A stretch of 59,762 nucleotides of DNA from Clostridium sp. CAG:288 (GCA_000437395.1 FR898190.1:1503-61264), one strand, 5' to 3'; counted from the first letter of the stretch, positions 27,352-35,857 are shown. A program made the numbers and translations. The notes: generated by a model not told the origin, from the letters alone.

Positions 27352-28677
27352 TTATTTTGTCACTTTTATATCTTTAAAAGTTTTGATAAACATAATTGTT
27401 ACATAAATAGAAACAATTACTTCTGTTAGAGGAATACTAAACCATATTGTATTTGCTTCTATTAAAGGAAGAATATATAGTAAAGCACAACTTACAACTA
27501 ATCCACGAGCAATCGAAGCAACGAATGACGTCTTAGGTTTTAATACCGATTGGAAGAAGTATGTCGAATAGACGTTTAGAGGGATAAATAAAAATGCGAT
27601 TGAATAAATTCTAATAATTGAAGGGGCAATCTTAAGCACCTCTGGAGTTGGCTTCATGAAAATTTTTACGAAACCATTTGGTATAGCCATGGCTAAAGTT
27701 GTCCAAATCACGGAAAGAACAAATACGGTTACTAAATTATATTTGAATAATTTTTTGATACGATCATATTTTTTAGCTGCGTAATTTTGTGATAATATCG
27801 GTTGTGTAGCTTGTCCGATACCATACGCACAACATTGAACGAAAGTAGATATGTTAATTGCAATTCCATAAACTGCTAAATAGTTGTCATTTAAATATTT
27901 TCCAATTTGTTGGTTAAATACTAAAGTTAATATTCCCATTGAAACATCGACAAAGAAAGAAGCAAAACCAGAACTTGTAATAAGCTTTATATTTTTTAAA
28001 ACATCGACTGGTTTTGTTAATTTTAAATTGTTAGATTTTTTTAAAAAGTGTGTAAGCATTATTAAAACAGATACAATAGCACCGATGCTTGTGGCAGCTC
28101 CAGCACCAACGGCTCCTAAATCTAAAAAGAATATTAAGAACCAATCGCCAAATATATTAAATACTCCGCCGATAACAACAGATATAGTTGCTAAAAGCGG
28201 GTCAGAATCATTTCGTAAAAAAGATGAAAGTATTTGTGTAAATATAAATACAGGGACACAATATTTAACCATGGTTAAATATTCTTTAGCTAGCGGTAAT
28301 AAATCATCGGTAGCACCAAATAAATATAGTAGAGGTTCTTCAAGTGTCCACATTAAAATTAAAGCTAACACTCCTAAAACTAGTCCATAAATTATTGATA
28401 TAGTAAAAGTGGAATTTTGTTTCTTGGAATCGCCAATAGATCCTTTAATATGTGAGTAAACTATTGAACCACCAATTCCGACTAATAAACCTAAACTATA
28501 AATAAGATTCCAAACAGGAGCTACGACAGCCATGGCTGATGAACCTTTAGGTCCATAATATTGACCAATCATTGCCATATCAACTAAGCCATAAATACTT
28601 GTGATAATAGCACTACCAAACGATGTAATTAAGTATCTTAAATATGTTTTTTTAATGTCTGATTTTAATAAGTCCAT
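27352..28677 (-). CDS. MATE family efflux transporter
   Basis: A 441-residue membrane protein with twelve predicted helices in two six-helix bundles, belonging to the MATE/DinF family of Na+ or H+ driven drug exporters. Typical features are the N-terminal GSAIITSIYGLVDMAMIGQYYG, the paired second-half segment around AYGIGQATQPILSQNYAA, and short charged cytoplasmic loops. Substrate is not predictable; the nearest homologues in gut Firmicutes are annotated as multidrug exporters. It is a single gene, divergent from the plsX operon. Confidence 0.93.
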   Translation of the reverse strand: MDLLKSDIKKTYLRYLITSFGSAIITSIYGLVDMAMIGQYYGPKGSSAMAVVAPVWNLIYSLGLLVGIGGSIVYSHIKGSIGDSKKQNSTFTISIIYGLVLGVLALILMWTLEEPLLYLFGATDDLLPLAKEYLTMVKYCVPVFIFTQILSSFLRNDSDPLLATISVVIGGVFNIFGDWFLIFFLDLGAVGAGAATSIGAIVSVLIMLTHFLKKSNNLKLTKPVDVLKNIKLITSSGFASFFVDVSMGILTLVFNQQIGKYLNDNYLAVYGIAINISTFVQCCAYGIGQATQPILSQNYAAKKYDRIKKLFKYNLVTVFVLSVIWTTLAMAIPNGFVKIFMKPTPEVLKIAPSIIRIYSIAFLFIPLNVYSTYFFQSVLKPKTSFVASIARGLVVSCALLYILPLIEANTIWFSIPLTEVIVSIYVTIMFIKTFKDIKVTK

Positions 28678-28801
28678 ATAATCACCGGACGCAATTCTAA
28701 CATATTAAAATTTCATTGGCAAATTTTATTAAATAATCTTTCAACGTAATTAAATAAATAGTGCTAAAAATGTAGATTTTATATAAAAAATGCAAAGAAA
28801 T

Positions 28802-28824
28802 TATTTATAGCTATGCTATAAATA
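28802..28824. promoter_or_regulatory. perfect inverted repeat upstream of plsX
   Basis: Arms TATTTATAGC and GCTATAAATA (10 bp each, perfect) flank the 3-base centre TAT. The repeat sits just upstream of the candidate -35 box of plsX and lies in the MATE-plsX divergent gap. It has no U-tract, so it reads as a protein-binding site. Confidence 0.6.
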
Positions 28825-28830
28825 CTATAA

Positions 28831-28858
28831 TTGCTAATAATATGTTAAAATATAAAAT
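28831..28858 (+). promoter_or_regulatory. candidate promoter of the plsX-ffh operon
   Basis: TTGCTA and TAAAAT with a 16-bp spacer, ending 24 bp before the plsX start. The -35 box is imperfect. Confidence 0.45.
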
Positions 28859-28881
28859 GATTTTTAAGTGAGGTAATTATT

Positions 28882-29868
28882 ATGTTTAAATTAGCTGTCG
28901 ATTTAATGGGTTCAGATTTAGGTAGTGAAGAACTTTCAAAAGGAGTTAAAGAATTTTTATCCCACCACGATGATGTAGAATTAATGTGCTATGGAAAAAA
29001 AGAAGAATTAGAAGTATCCCTAAAGAATGTTGATCGAACTACAATCGTTGATTGTAGAGAAGTTGTTCCAATGGAATGTAGTGCTTTAAAATTACTTCGA
29101 ATGAAAGATTCTTCTATGGTAAAAGCTATAAAAGACTTAAAAGAAAACGGATATGATGGTGTAGTTTCAGCTGGATCTACCGGTGGCTTTTTAACAGGCG
29201 CAACAATTATATTAAGAAATATTGAAGGTGTAGATAGAGCTGGCTTATGTGCTCCATTCCCAACTCCAATTTTAGGAAAACAAGCTGTTTTATTAGATAT
29301 AGGTGCTAGTAACGAAAACGGACCAGAAGATTTAGTCGGATTTGCTAAAATGGGCAGACTTTATGCTCAATGTGTTTTAAATGAAAAAAATCCTAATGTC
29401 TCACTTTTAAATAATGGTGCTGAGGAAGGAAAAGGACCAGACTATATAAAAGAAGCTTATAAAATTATGAAGGAAGAAAACTTCCCTGGATTTATAGGCA
29501 ACTGTGAATCAAGATATGCTCTCGATGGAAAGCACGATGTTGTTGTCGCATCAGGTTTTGCTGGTAATGTATTCCTCAAAGCAAGTGAAGGAATAGCCTC
29601 AATGATGAATGGAATGATCAAAAAAGCATTCAAAAGAAACATATTTTCAAAAATAGGTTATTTATTAAGTAAACCTGGATTTGATGAAATGAAAAAGACT
29701 ATGGATTATAAAGCAACTGGTGGTGCTATTTTATTAGGAGTTAATGGCGTTGTCGTTAAAGCTCATGGTAATTCTGATGCTTATTCATTTAGATACGCTT
29801 TAGAAGTTGCTTATAAAATGGCTAGTACAAAAATTGTTGATAAAATAAAGGAAGAATTTAGCAAGTGA
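28882..29868 (+). CDS. plsX: phosphate acyltransferase PlsX
   Basis: A 328-residue enzyme converting acyl-ACP to acyl-phosphate for phosphatidic acid synthesis; peripheral at the membrane. Family features: the N-terminal LAVDLMGSDLGSEEL, the GVVSAGSTGGFLTGA glycine-rich loop, VLLDIGASNENGPEDLVGFA, and the GG-rich C-terminus (TGGAILLGVNGVVVKAHGNSDA). Ribosome binding site GAGGTAA. It heads a six-gene run in which each gene overlaps the next. Unlike many Firmicutes, fapR, fabD, fabG and acpP are not interposed here. Confidence 0.97.
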   Translation: MFKLAVDLMGSDLGSEELSKGVKEFLSHHDDVELMCYGKKEELEVSLKNVDRTTIVDCREVVPMECSALKLLRMKDSSMVKAIKDLKENGYDGVVSAGSTGGFLTGATIILRNIEGVDRAGLCAPFPTPILGKQAVLLDIGASNENGPEDLVGFAKMGRLYAQCVLNEKNPNVSLLNNGAEEGKGPDYIKEAYKIMKEENFPGFIGNCESRYALDGKHDVVVASGFAGNVFLKASEGIASMMNGMIKKAFKRNIFSKIGYLLSKPGFDEMKKTMDYKATGGAILLGVNGVVVKAHGNSDAYSFRYALEVAYKMASTKIVDKIKEEFSK

Positions 29869-30545
29869 AAGAAGTAAAAGAATTATTAGAGGAACTAAAA
29901 ATTAAACCTCTCAATATAGATTTATTTGAGAGTGCTTTTACGCACATTAGTTATAAAAATGAACATTCTAATTATCCTTATTCTGATTATGATAGATTGG
30001 AATTTATGGGTGATGCTGTTTTAGGCTTTGTCGTTGCTAGATTGTTATTTGATGCACATCCTAATAAAGATAGTGGTAGTTTAACTAAAAAGAGAAGTAG
30101 CTTAGTTAAAGGACTTGCTTTAAGTTCAAAAGCAAGAGAAATGAATTTTCAAAATTATATAAAAATGTCAGGAAGTGTTGACGTTCCACATAGTATTAAT
30201 AGAATACTTGAAGATGTTTTTGAAGCATTTATCGGTGCGTATTATTTGAACTTTGGTGATGAAGCTGTATTTAAATTTATAAAGAAAATATTTGGAGAAG
30301 ATATTATTAAATTTAACGAAGCGGAACTTATGGATTATAAGAGTAGATTACAAATAGAAATTCAAAAAGAAACTACATCTCAAATTCAATATGTTTTAAC
30401 AAGTGAATCAGGTACTGCTCAAGATAAGAATTTTGAAATGTCTTGCGTCTTAGATGGAATTATTCTTGGAATGGGATCAGGATCTTCTAAAAAGAAAGCT
30501 GAACAAGATGCAGCACGAAACGCATTAGAAAAGAGGGTAAAATAA
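29865..30545 (+). CDS. rnc: ribonuclease III
   Basis: A 226-residue double-strand-specific RNase that processes rRNA precursors and mRNAs. Start is the GTG of the GTGA overlap with plsX. The nuclease domain carries the signature DRLEFMGDAVLGF and the second acidic cluster EDVFEAFIGAYYL. The C-terminal double-stranded RNA-binding domain (about residues 155-226) ends with GSGSSKKKAEQDAARNALE. Length is normal. It overlaps ftsY by one base (TAATG). Confidence 0.97.
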   Translation: MKEVKELLEELKIKPLNIDLFESAFTHISYKNEHSNYPYSDYDRLEFMGDAVLGFVVARLLFDAHPNKDSGSLTKKRSSLVKGLALSSKAREMNFQNYIKMSGSVDVPHSINRILEDVFEAFIGAYYLNFGDEAVFKFIKKIFGEDIIKFNEAELMDYKSRLQIEIQKETTSQIQYVLTSESGTAQDKNFEMSCVLDGIILGMGSGSSKKKAEQDAARNALEKRVK

Positions 30546-31573
30546 TGGGACTATTTAAATATTTAAAAGAAAAATTTAAAAAGAACGATGATAAAAAAGG
30601 TGAATCATCTAGTGAACAACCAAAAAAAGATTCACACATTCAAGATAAAGATAAATATGTTGCTGGATTAGAAAAATCTAGACAAGGATTTTCTTCAAAA
30701 TTAAAAAAACTATCTGCTAAGTTTAAAAAAGTAGATGCATCATATTTTGATGAATTAGAAGAAATACTTATCGAAGCTGATGTCGGTGTCGATTTAACTT
30801 TAGAGTTAATCGATGAAACTGTAAAAGAAAGTAAATTACAAAATATCGATGATCCAGAAAAAATCAATGAAATTTTAGTCGATAAAATGTTTATTGGTTA
30901 TGCCAATAAGGGTGGCTCTTTTAAGACTGATTTAGATTTTGTCCAAGGCAGACCAACTGTTTTAATGATGGTTGGAGTTAATGGTGGTGGGAAAACTACT
31001 ACTATAGCTAAATTAGCTAAGCGATATATCGATAGAGGTAAGAAAGTATTATTGGTCGCAGCAGATACGTTTAGAGCAGGTGCTGTTGAACAATTAGCTG
31101 TTTGGGCTAATAGATTAAATACTGAAATAGTAATGGGACCAGAAAATGGCGATCCAGCTAGTGTTTGTTATGATGGTGTAAAAAAAGCGGTCGAAGGTAA
31201 TTACGATCTAGTAATTGTCGACACAGCTGGTAGACTACAAAATAAAAGCAATTTAATGGCTGAACTTGCTAAAATGAAAAGAGTAATTTCTAAAGTTATT
31301 CCTGATGCACCAGATGATGTGTTTTTAGTATTAGATGCTAATACAGGTCAAAATGGTGTCATCCAAGCTAAAGTTTTTAAAGAGTGTACAAACCTTACGG
31401 GTGTTGTAATTACTAAAATGGATGGAACTTCTAAGGGTGGAATTATCTTATCTATACGTGATGAGTTAAATGTTCCTGTTAGATTTATCGGCTTAGGCGA
31501 AAAGATGGAAGACTTAAAAGAATTTGATTTGGATAACTATTTATATGGTTTATTGATTGGAGAAGAAGAATGA
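30545..31573 (+). CDS. ftsY: signal recognition particle receptor FtsY
   Basis: A 342-residue SRP GTPase that docks ribosome-nascent-chain-SRP complexes at the membrane. The short charged N-terminal region (about 1-50, Lys/Asp/Ser rich) suits membrane association. The NG domain follows, with G1 GVNGGGKTTT near residue 142, the DTFRAGAVEQL insertion, DTAGRLQNKSNL, TKMDGTSKGG and the closing GLGEKMEDL. It overlaps the following membrane-protein gene in ATGA. Confidence 0.97.
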   Translation: MGLFKYLKEKFKKNDDKKGESSSEQPKKDSHIQDKDKYVAGLEKSRQGFSSKLKKLSAKFKKVDASYFDELEEILIEADVGVDLTLELIDETVKESKLQNIDDPEKINEILVDKMFIGYANKGGSFKTDLDFVQGRPTVLMMVGVNGGGKTTTIAKLAKRYIDRGKKVLLVAADTFRAGAVEQLAVWANRLNTEIVMGPENGDPASVCYDGVKKAVEGNYDLVIVDTAGRLQNKSNLMAELAKMKRVISKVIPDAPDDVFLVLDANTGQNGVIQAKVFKECTNLTGVVITKMDGTSKGGIILSIRDELNVPVRFIGLGEKMEDLKEFDLDNYLYGLLIGEEE

Positions 31574-31827
31574 GTCTATTTGGTGGATTATTTATAGCCA
31601 TCTTATTATCTTTTGCTATAGATATGGTTTTGTCTTTATTCATTTCTAATCCATATTTATTACAGATGGTTTCATCACTTCTTTTAGCATTTGTGTATTC
31701 AATAATATTTTTAAGAGGAAAAAGATCAGAATTTTATAAAAATCCAGCTTTTTATACTACATTTGGTTATACAGCAGCTTTATTTTTATTGTTTGATATG
31801 ATAATGATTTGGTTAGGAGCAATATAA
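31570..31827 (+). CDS. small membrane protein inside the SRP operon
   Basis: An 85-residue protein with three predicted membrane helices (about residues 4-23, 29-47 and 62-82) and a short basic loop, GKRSEFYKN, between helices two and three. I do not recognise it. It is translationally coupled on both sides: its ATG lies in an ATGA with the ftsY stop, and its TAA shares a base with the ylxM ATG. That position, between the SRP receptor and the SRP-operon protein YlxM, is hard to reach by chance and suggests a role linked to membrane protein targeting, although this is inference. Confidence 0.82.
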   Translation: MSLFGGLFIAILLSFAIDMVLSLFISNPYLLQMVSSLLLAFVYSIIFLRGKRSEFYKNPAFYTTFGYTAALFLLFDMIMIWLGAI

Positions 31828-32144
31828 TGGATGAATTAGAAAAGAAGGATAGATATAATAAATTATTGTTTATATATGGAAACTTACTAACTGAGAATCG
31901 TCTAGAAAAAATTGAATCGTACTTTGCGTTAGATCTTTCTTTAAGTGAAATAGCTGAAGAAGATGGCGTTTCAAGAAACGCTGTTCACTTATCGATTAAA
32001 GAAGCTATAAAAGAATTAGAATATTACGAAAGTAAATTGCATCTTTTAGAAAGAAGAGAAAGAATAGAAAAACTATTGGAAGACGATAAAAGTATTGATG
32101 AAATTAAAGAAACGTTAAAAAAGGAGATTGAATATGGCATTTGA
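31827..32144 (+). CDS. ylxM: YlxM, SRP-operon helix-turn-helix protein
   Basis: A 105-residue YlxM/UPF0122 protein, found beside ffh in most Firmicutes and thought to modulate SRP assembly or GTPase activity. The ATG at 31827 (MDELEKKDRYNKLLF) is preferred to an in-frame TTG at 31809 because TTAGGAG lies upstream and it gives the normal length. The sigma-like HTH is visible in YFALDLSLSEIAEEDGVSRNAVHLSIKEA, followed by a charged C-terminal helix. Its 3' end overlaps ffh by 11 bp. Confidence 0.93.
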   Translation: MDELEKKDRYNKLLFIYGNLLTENRLEKIESYFALDLSLSEIAEEDGVSRNAVHLSIKEAIKELEYYESKLHLLERRERIEKLLEDDKSIDEIKETLKKEIEYGI

Positions 32145-33459
32145 ATCACTTTCAGATAAGCTTCAAAAAATAATGAAAAAAGTCAAAGGACAAGCTAAAT
32201 TAACAGAATCTAACATGGATGAAATGCTTCGTGAAATTAGAATTGCCCTTTTAGAAGCTGATGTAAATTATAAAGTTGTTAAAGAGTTTGTTGGCAATGT
32301 TAAAGAAAAAGCTCTTGGTCAAAAAGTTTTGACAAAGTTATCACCAGGACAAATGATTGTCAAAATTGTTAGGGATGAAATTACAGAACTCTTAGGATCT
32401 GGTGAAACTGAAATAAGATTTGAAATGAATAAACCAACTGTTATTATGCTCGTTGGTTTACAAGGTACAGGTAAAACTACTTCAGCAGGAAAACTTGCTA
32501 GATTATTCCAAAAGAAATATGGTAAAAAAGTGTTGATGGCTGCATGTGATATTTATAGACCAGCTGCTATTGATCAACTTGAGACTCTAGGTAAAAAATT
32601 AAATACTGAAGTTTATACAGATAGAAGTGGAACTTTACCACCAGATATAGCAAAAGCTGCTTATCGCAAAGCGCTAGATGAAAAATATGACGTTTTATTA
32701 ATAGATACTGCTGGCCGTTTACAAATTGATGACGCTTTAATGACTGAACTTGAAAATATAGGCAAAGAAGTACCTATTACAGAAACTATTCTTTTAGTCG
32801 ATGCTATGTCAGGTCAAGATGCAGTTAACGTTGCTAAAACATTTAACGAAAGACTTAAACTTACAGGCTTAATCATGAGTAAACTTGATGGTGACTCTCG
32901 TGGTGGTTCAGCTTTATCAATTAAACACTTAACTGGTGTTCCAATTAAATTTGCTGGTACTGGTGAAAAGTTAGAAGACTTGGAAGTGTTTTATCCTGAA
33001 AGAATGGCAGATCGTATTTTAGGAATGGGCGATATTGTCTCTTTAATTGAAAAGGCACAAGAGAATATTGATGAAGATGTTACTAAAAAAACAGCCAAGC
33101 GTATGATGGAAGGCAAGTTTGACTTGGATGATATGGTTGCCATCTTAAAGCAAATGAAAAAGTTAGGAAAGTTCTCTGGTTTATTAAAGATGATTCCTAA
33201 TATGCCGAAAATATCTGATGATGATGCAAACAAAGTTGAAAGTATTTTAAAGAAAACTGAAGTCATTATTAATTCCATGACAAAAGAGGAAAGAAAACAT
33301 CCAGAAATATTAAAGAATTCTAGAAAGCAAAGAATTGCTAAGGGTTCAGGTACAACAGCAGCAGATATTAATAAAATTGTTGGCAGGTTTGATGAGATGA
33401 AAAAACAAATGGCTCTCTTCTCTGGAGAAGCTAATAAAATGAGTAAAAAAGGTAGATAA
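32134..33459 (+). CDS. ffh: signal recognition particle protein Ffh
   Basis: A 441-residue SRP54 GTPase that binds 4.5S RNA and signal sequences. The ATG at 32134 (MAFESLSDKLQKIMKK) is preferred to a TTG two codons earlier because AAGGAG lies 7 bases before it. The NG domain has GLQGTGKTT near residue 106, DIYRPAAIDQL, DTAGRLQIDD, SKLDGDSRGG and GTGEKLEDLE. The C-terminal M domain (about 300-441) is basic and includes the RNA-binding RIAKGSGTT segment; it is less Met-rich than usual. It is the last gene of the operon and ends at a perfect hairpin terminator. Confidence 0.97.
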   Translation: MAFESLSDKLQKIMKKVKGQAKLTESNMDEMLREIRIALLEADVNYKVVKEFVGNVKEKALGQKVLTKLSPGQMIVKIVRDEITELLGSGETEIRFEMNKPTVIMLVGLQGTGKTTSAGKLARLFQKKYGKKVLMAACDIYRPAAIDQLETLGKKLNTEVYTDRSGTLPPDIAKAAYRKALDEKYDVLLIDTAGRLQIDDALMTELENIGKEVPITETILLVDAMSGQDAVNVAKTFNERLKLTGLIMSKLDGDSRGGSALSIKHLTGVPIKFAGTGEKLEDLEVFYPERMADRILGMGDIVSLIEKAQENIDEDVTKKTAKRMMEGKFDLDDMVAILKQMKKLGKFSGLLKMIPNMPKISDDDANKVESILKKTEVIINSMTKEERKHPEILKNSRKQRIAKGSGTTAADINKIVGRFDEMKKQMALFSGEANKMSKKGR

Positions 33460-33465
33460 GAAAAG

Positions 33466-33500
33466 ACTGTTAGAAACAAAAAAGTTTCTAACAGTTTTTT
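33466..33500 (+). terminator. terminator of the plsX-ffh operon
   Basis: A perfect 12-bp stem, ACTGTTAGAAAC with GTTTCTAACAGT, and a 6-base loop, followed by six T. Confidence 0.95.
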
Positions 33501-33644
33501 ATAAAAATGTAATGGTTTCTAACATTTATATAATAATTTATAGTTTTTATGAACGATTAAGAAGTTATTTAATCATTTGATATTTAATAAAAACTTTTAA
33601 ATTTTATTTTTTTTATAATAAAATAAAATTAGAGGTAAAGGAAA

Positions 33645-33908
33645 ATGAACAAAATCTCGCTTTTATTTGTAACGTTTATTGGATTAGTTAGTGTTGGATT
33701 GCCTAAAAATTCAACGAATTTTGACGAAAGAAATGCAAAAATTAGGAAACAAATAAGTTTTGATGATGAAAAAATGGAGATGATAAAGCCTAGTGCTTTA
33801 GAATTTAAGTATAAAAAAACTGTTAGGAATTTTACATTTTACTTCTTAACAGTCTTTTTATTATCTCTTTATAAATTTAGCACCTTTGATTTTCGCTTGA
33901 GTTTCTAA
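33645..33908 (+). CDS. possible small exported protein overlapping the trmD end
   Basis: An 87-residue frame with AGAGGTAAAGGAA before its ATG and a signal-like N-terminus (MNKISLLFVTFIGLVSVGLP), followed by a charged middle and a second hydrophobic stretch. Against it: the frame runs through the trmD terminator hairpin (33813-33853) and 48 bp into the antisense 3' end of trmD, so the second half is probably not selected as protein. It may be a decayed gene whose original stop was lost, or chance. I recognise nothing in it. Confidence 0.3.
   Translation: MNKISLLFVTFIGLVSVGLPKNSTNFDERNAKIRKQISFDDEKMEMIKPSALEFKYKKTVRNFTFYFLTVFLLSLYKFSTFDFRLSF
33813..33853 (-). terminator. terminator of rimM-trmD
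   Basis: On the minus strand ACTGTTAAGAA pairs with TTCCTAACAGT (one G-U) around a 13-base loop, then TTTTTTT. The U-tract is at 33813-33818. Confidence 0.85.
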
Positions 33909-34634
33909 CTTGCTTTCACGACCTTCTTCGAGTTCCTTTAAAATTTTTAAGTCTTTTTTAGAGTACTCAAAATTTTCTAATAAATCAGGTCTATATTTTT
34001 GGGTTATTCTAAATGATTCTCTGCGTCTAAAGTGAGCTACAGCTTCATGATTTCCACAAAGTAATATTTCTGGCACTTCATAACCATCGTAGTTTAGTGG
34101 ATAAGTATATTGAGGGTATTCTAATAATCCATCGTTAAATGATTCTTCTTCAATCGATGAGTCAGTTATTGCACCACGTAAGAGTCTAACAACTGAATCT
34201 GCTATAGTCATAGCTCCTATTTCTCCACCAGTCATTACATAGTCTCCGACAGAAATTAATTCATCGCAATAATTGATAAATCTTGAATCTACCCCTTCGT
34301 AATGCCCACAAATCAATACTATTTCATCTTTTTTACTTAATTCGATAGCTTTAGCTTGATTATATTGTTTGCCCCATGGAGTTAATAATATTTTGTGTGA
34401 CTTTTCATTCGTATTATCCTTTAAACAAGAGACGAGTGGATCTAATTTCATGATTAATCCTGCTCCTCCACCTAAAGGTCTATCATCTACTCGATGATTT
34501 TTATCAGTAGAGTATTTACGAATGTCTATTATTTCAAATTGGACAACTTCACGAGAAATTGCTCTACCTATGATAGATGAGTTGATAAAAGATTCAAAAA
34601 AATTAGGAAAAAGGGTAAGTATTTTTATAATCAT
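33861..34634 (-). CDS. trmD: tRNA (guanine-N1-)-methyltransferase TrmD
   Basis: A 257-residue SPOUT methyltransferase that makes m1G37 in tRNAs reading CNN and CCN-type codons, preventing +1 frameshifts. Visible: N-terminal IIKILTLFPNFFESF, GGGAGLIMK, CGHYEGVDSRF, and the trefoil-knot SAM-binding SVGDYVMTGGEIGAM. Then come the helical C-terminal domain with the SRRESFRITQKYRPDLL-type segment (here FRRRESFRI) and a basic tail. It shares ATGA with rimM. Length is normal. Confidence 0.97.
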   Translation of the reverse strand: MIIKILTLFPNFFESFINSSIIGRAISREVVQFEIIDIRKYSTDKNHRVDDRPLGGGAGLIMKLDPLVSCLKDNTNEKSHKILLTPWGKQYNQAKAIELSKKDEIVLICGHYEGVDSRFINYCDELISVGDYVMTGGEIGAMTIADSVVRLLRGAITDSSIEEESFNDGLLEYPQYTYPLNYDGYEVPEILLCGNHEAVAHFRRRESFRITQKYRPDLLENFEYSKKDLKILKELEEGRESKLETQAKIKGAKFIKR

Positions 34635-35131
34635 TCGAATATTCCTGCACCTAATTCACTTAAAATTAGTTCTTTCTTTTCTAAATCGACTTTATCTATA
34701 AAATGTTCAGTATCAAAAGGTAAATAGTCTTTGCCAACAACAAAATATATTTTGTCACTAACGTATACTGCTTTTTCAGCAATACCATATTCTTTTTGGT
34801 TAGAATCAACAATTTTAAACCCTATTAAATCATCGATATAATAGGAACCGTCTTCTAATTCTAATTTGTCAGCATACATATTTGTATTAATGTATTGCTC
34901 AACTTTATTAATGTCTTCGTAGCCTGATAAAGTAACAAAAGCTATTGAATTGCTTTTATATTTATAGTTAAGAACTTTTGCGGTAAGTAAAATGCTATTT
35001 GGATTTTCGCCAATATATACTATTGAGTTTTTAGCAAATCTCATTTCAGGATTTGATGTTGTTAAATATATTTTTAATTCGCCCTTAAGTCCGTGTGTAT
35101 TGACAATTTTAGCTATTCTTACTTTTTCCAT
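34631..35131 (-). CDS. rimM: 16S rRNA processing protein RimM
   Basis: A 166-residue ribosome maturation factor that binds S19 and assists 30S head assembly. The N-terminal barrel starts VRIAKIVNTHGLKGELKIYLTT, the family signature. The PRC-barrel C-terminal half begins around DGSYYIDDLIGFKIVD and ends with the ELGAGIFE-type close. Its ribosome binding site (AGGAG) lies in the gap left of khpA. A hairpin with U-tract sits just upstream (35175-35204), so rimM-trmD may depend on read-through or on a separate promoter near 35150. Confidence 0.95.
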   Translation of the reverse strand: MEKVRIAKIVNTHGLKGELKIYLTTSNPEMRFAKNSIVYIGENPNSILLTAKVLNYKYKSNSIAFVTLSGYEDINKVEQYINTNMYADKLELEDGSYYIDDLIGFKIVDSNQKEYGIAEKAVYVSDKIYFVVGKDYLPFDTEHFIDKVDLEKKELILSELGAGIFE

Positions 35132-35174
35132 AAAAATTCTCCTGTCGCGTTATTTTATAACATTTTTAACAAAT

Positions 35175-35204
35175 TAAAAAGTGGATATTATATAAATATC
35201 CACT
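35175..35204 (-). terminator. hairpin terminator between khpA and rimM
   Basis: A perfect 9-bp stem AGTGGATAT / ATATCCACT and a 7-base loop, followed on the minus strand by TTTTTAATTTG. It begins 5 bp after the khpA stop. Confidence 0.75.
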
Positions 35205-35209
35205 GAATT

Positions 35210-35476
35210 TTATTCTTCGTCGTCGAACGATTCGAATTTGATGTGAACGCGTTTGTTTTCTTCTCTAGCGCCAATTGAAACAATTTTACGGATTGAATCA
35301 GCAATAACACCATGGCGACCAATTAATCTTCTAATATCATCTTGATCGCAGGCAATTAAATAGTGTTGATCTTTTTTATCAAGATCATCAGCACTGTCCA
35401 TACGTCTAATTATTATAGCTTCAGGATTTGCGACTAAAGGTTCAACAATTGTTCTGATTGCTTGCTCAATATCCAT
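35210..35476 (-). CDS. khpA: KH-domain RNA-binding protein KhpA
   Basis: An 88-residue single KH-domain protein of the YlqC/KhpA type, always found next to rpsP. It dimerises or pairs with KhpB to bind many RNAs, and in streptococci affects division and cell size. The GxxG loop is seen as LIGRHGVIADSIRKI. The N-terminus MDIEQAIRTIVEPLV matches the family. It starts 9 bp after rpsP, and a terminator follows the stop. Confidence 0.94.
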   Translation of the reverse strand: MDIEQAIRTIVEPLVANPEAIIIRRMDSADDLDKKDQHYLIACDQDDIRRLIGRHGVIADSIRKIVSIGAREENKRVHIKFESFDDEE

Positions 35477-35485
35477 AAGGAAGCC

Positions 35486-35770
35486 TTACTTTGCGGCTTT
35501 CTTGGCAGCTTTTTCAGAAAGGTACTTTGCATAGACACCTTGTTTGCTTAATAAAGCTTTAACTGTGTCTGATGGGATAGCACCATTTAAAAGCCACTTA
35601 ATTGCAGCTTCTTCATTAATAACAGCCTTTTCGAAACCTGCTTTTGGATTGTAGCTACCGATTTGTTCAATATCTCTACCATCTCTGGCTGATCTTGAAT
35701 CTGCAACAACAACTCTATATGTTGGGTTGAAATGACGTCCGGTTCTTGATAATCTAATTTTTACTGACAT
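35486..35770 (-). CDS. rpsP: 30S ribosomal protein S16
   Basis: A 94-residue S16: SVKIRLSRTGRHFNPTYRVVVADSRSARDGRDIEQIGSYNP... is diagnostic in pattern (cited here in parts: start VKIRLSRTG, then VVADSR, then IGSYNP). It binds 16S rRNA in the 5' domain. The C-terminus is the usual Ala/Lys-rich tail. Ribosome binding site AGAAGGAG. It is the first gene of the leftward rpsP operon and has a near-perfect promoter. Confidence 0.98.
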   Translation of the reverse strand: MSVKIRLSRTGRHFNPTYRVVVADSRSARDGRDIEQIGSYNPKAGFEKAVINEEAAIKWLLNGAIPSDTVKALLSKQGVYAKYLSEKAAKKAAK

Positions 35771-35797
35771 ATTACTTTCTCCTTCTTAACGTGTTGT

Positions 35798-35826
35798 ATT
35801 TTATAACAATAAATAGTGTGTGTCAA
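35798..35826 (-). promoter_or_regulatory. promoter of rpsP-khpA
   Basis: On the minus strand TTGACA and TAAAAT are separated by 17 bp. The -35 box lies in one arm of a small inverted repeat, TGTCAAG / CTTGACA, at 35821-35841. Confidence 0.85.
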
Positions 35827-35857
35827 GTCTTTTTACTTGACAGGTTAAATTTATATA

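Noticed and set aside
32991..33479. 162-residue minus-strand frame over ffh
   Set aside because: Antisense shadow of the Ffh M domain; hydrophobic because it reads the complement of Lys/Glu-rich codons.
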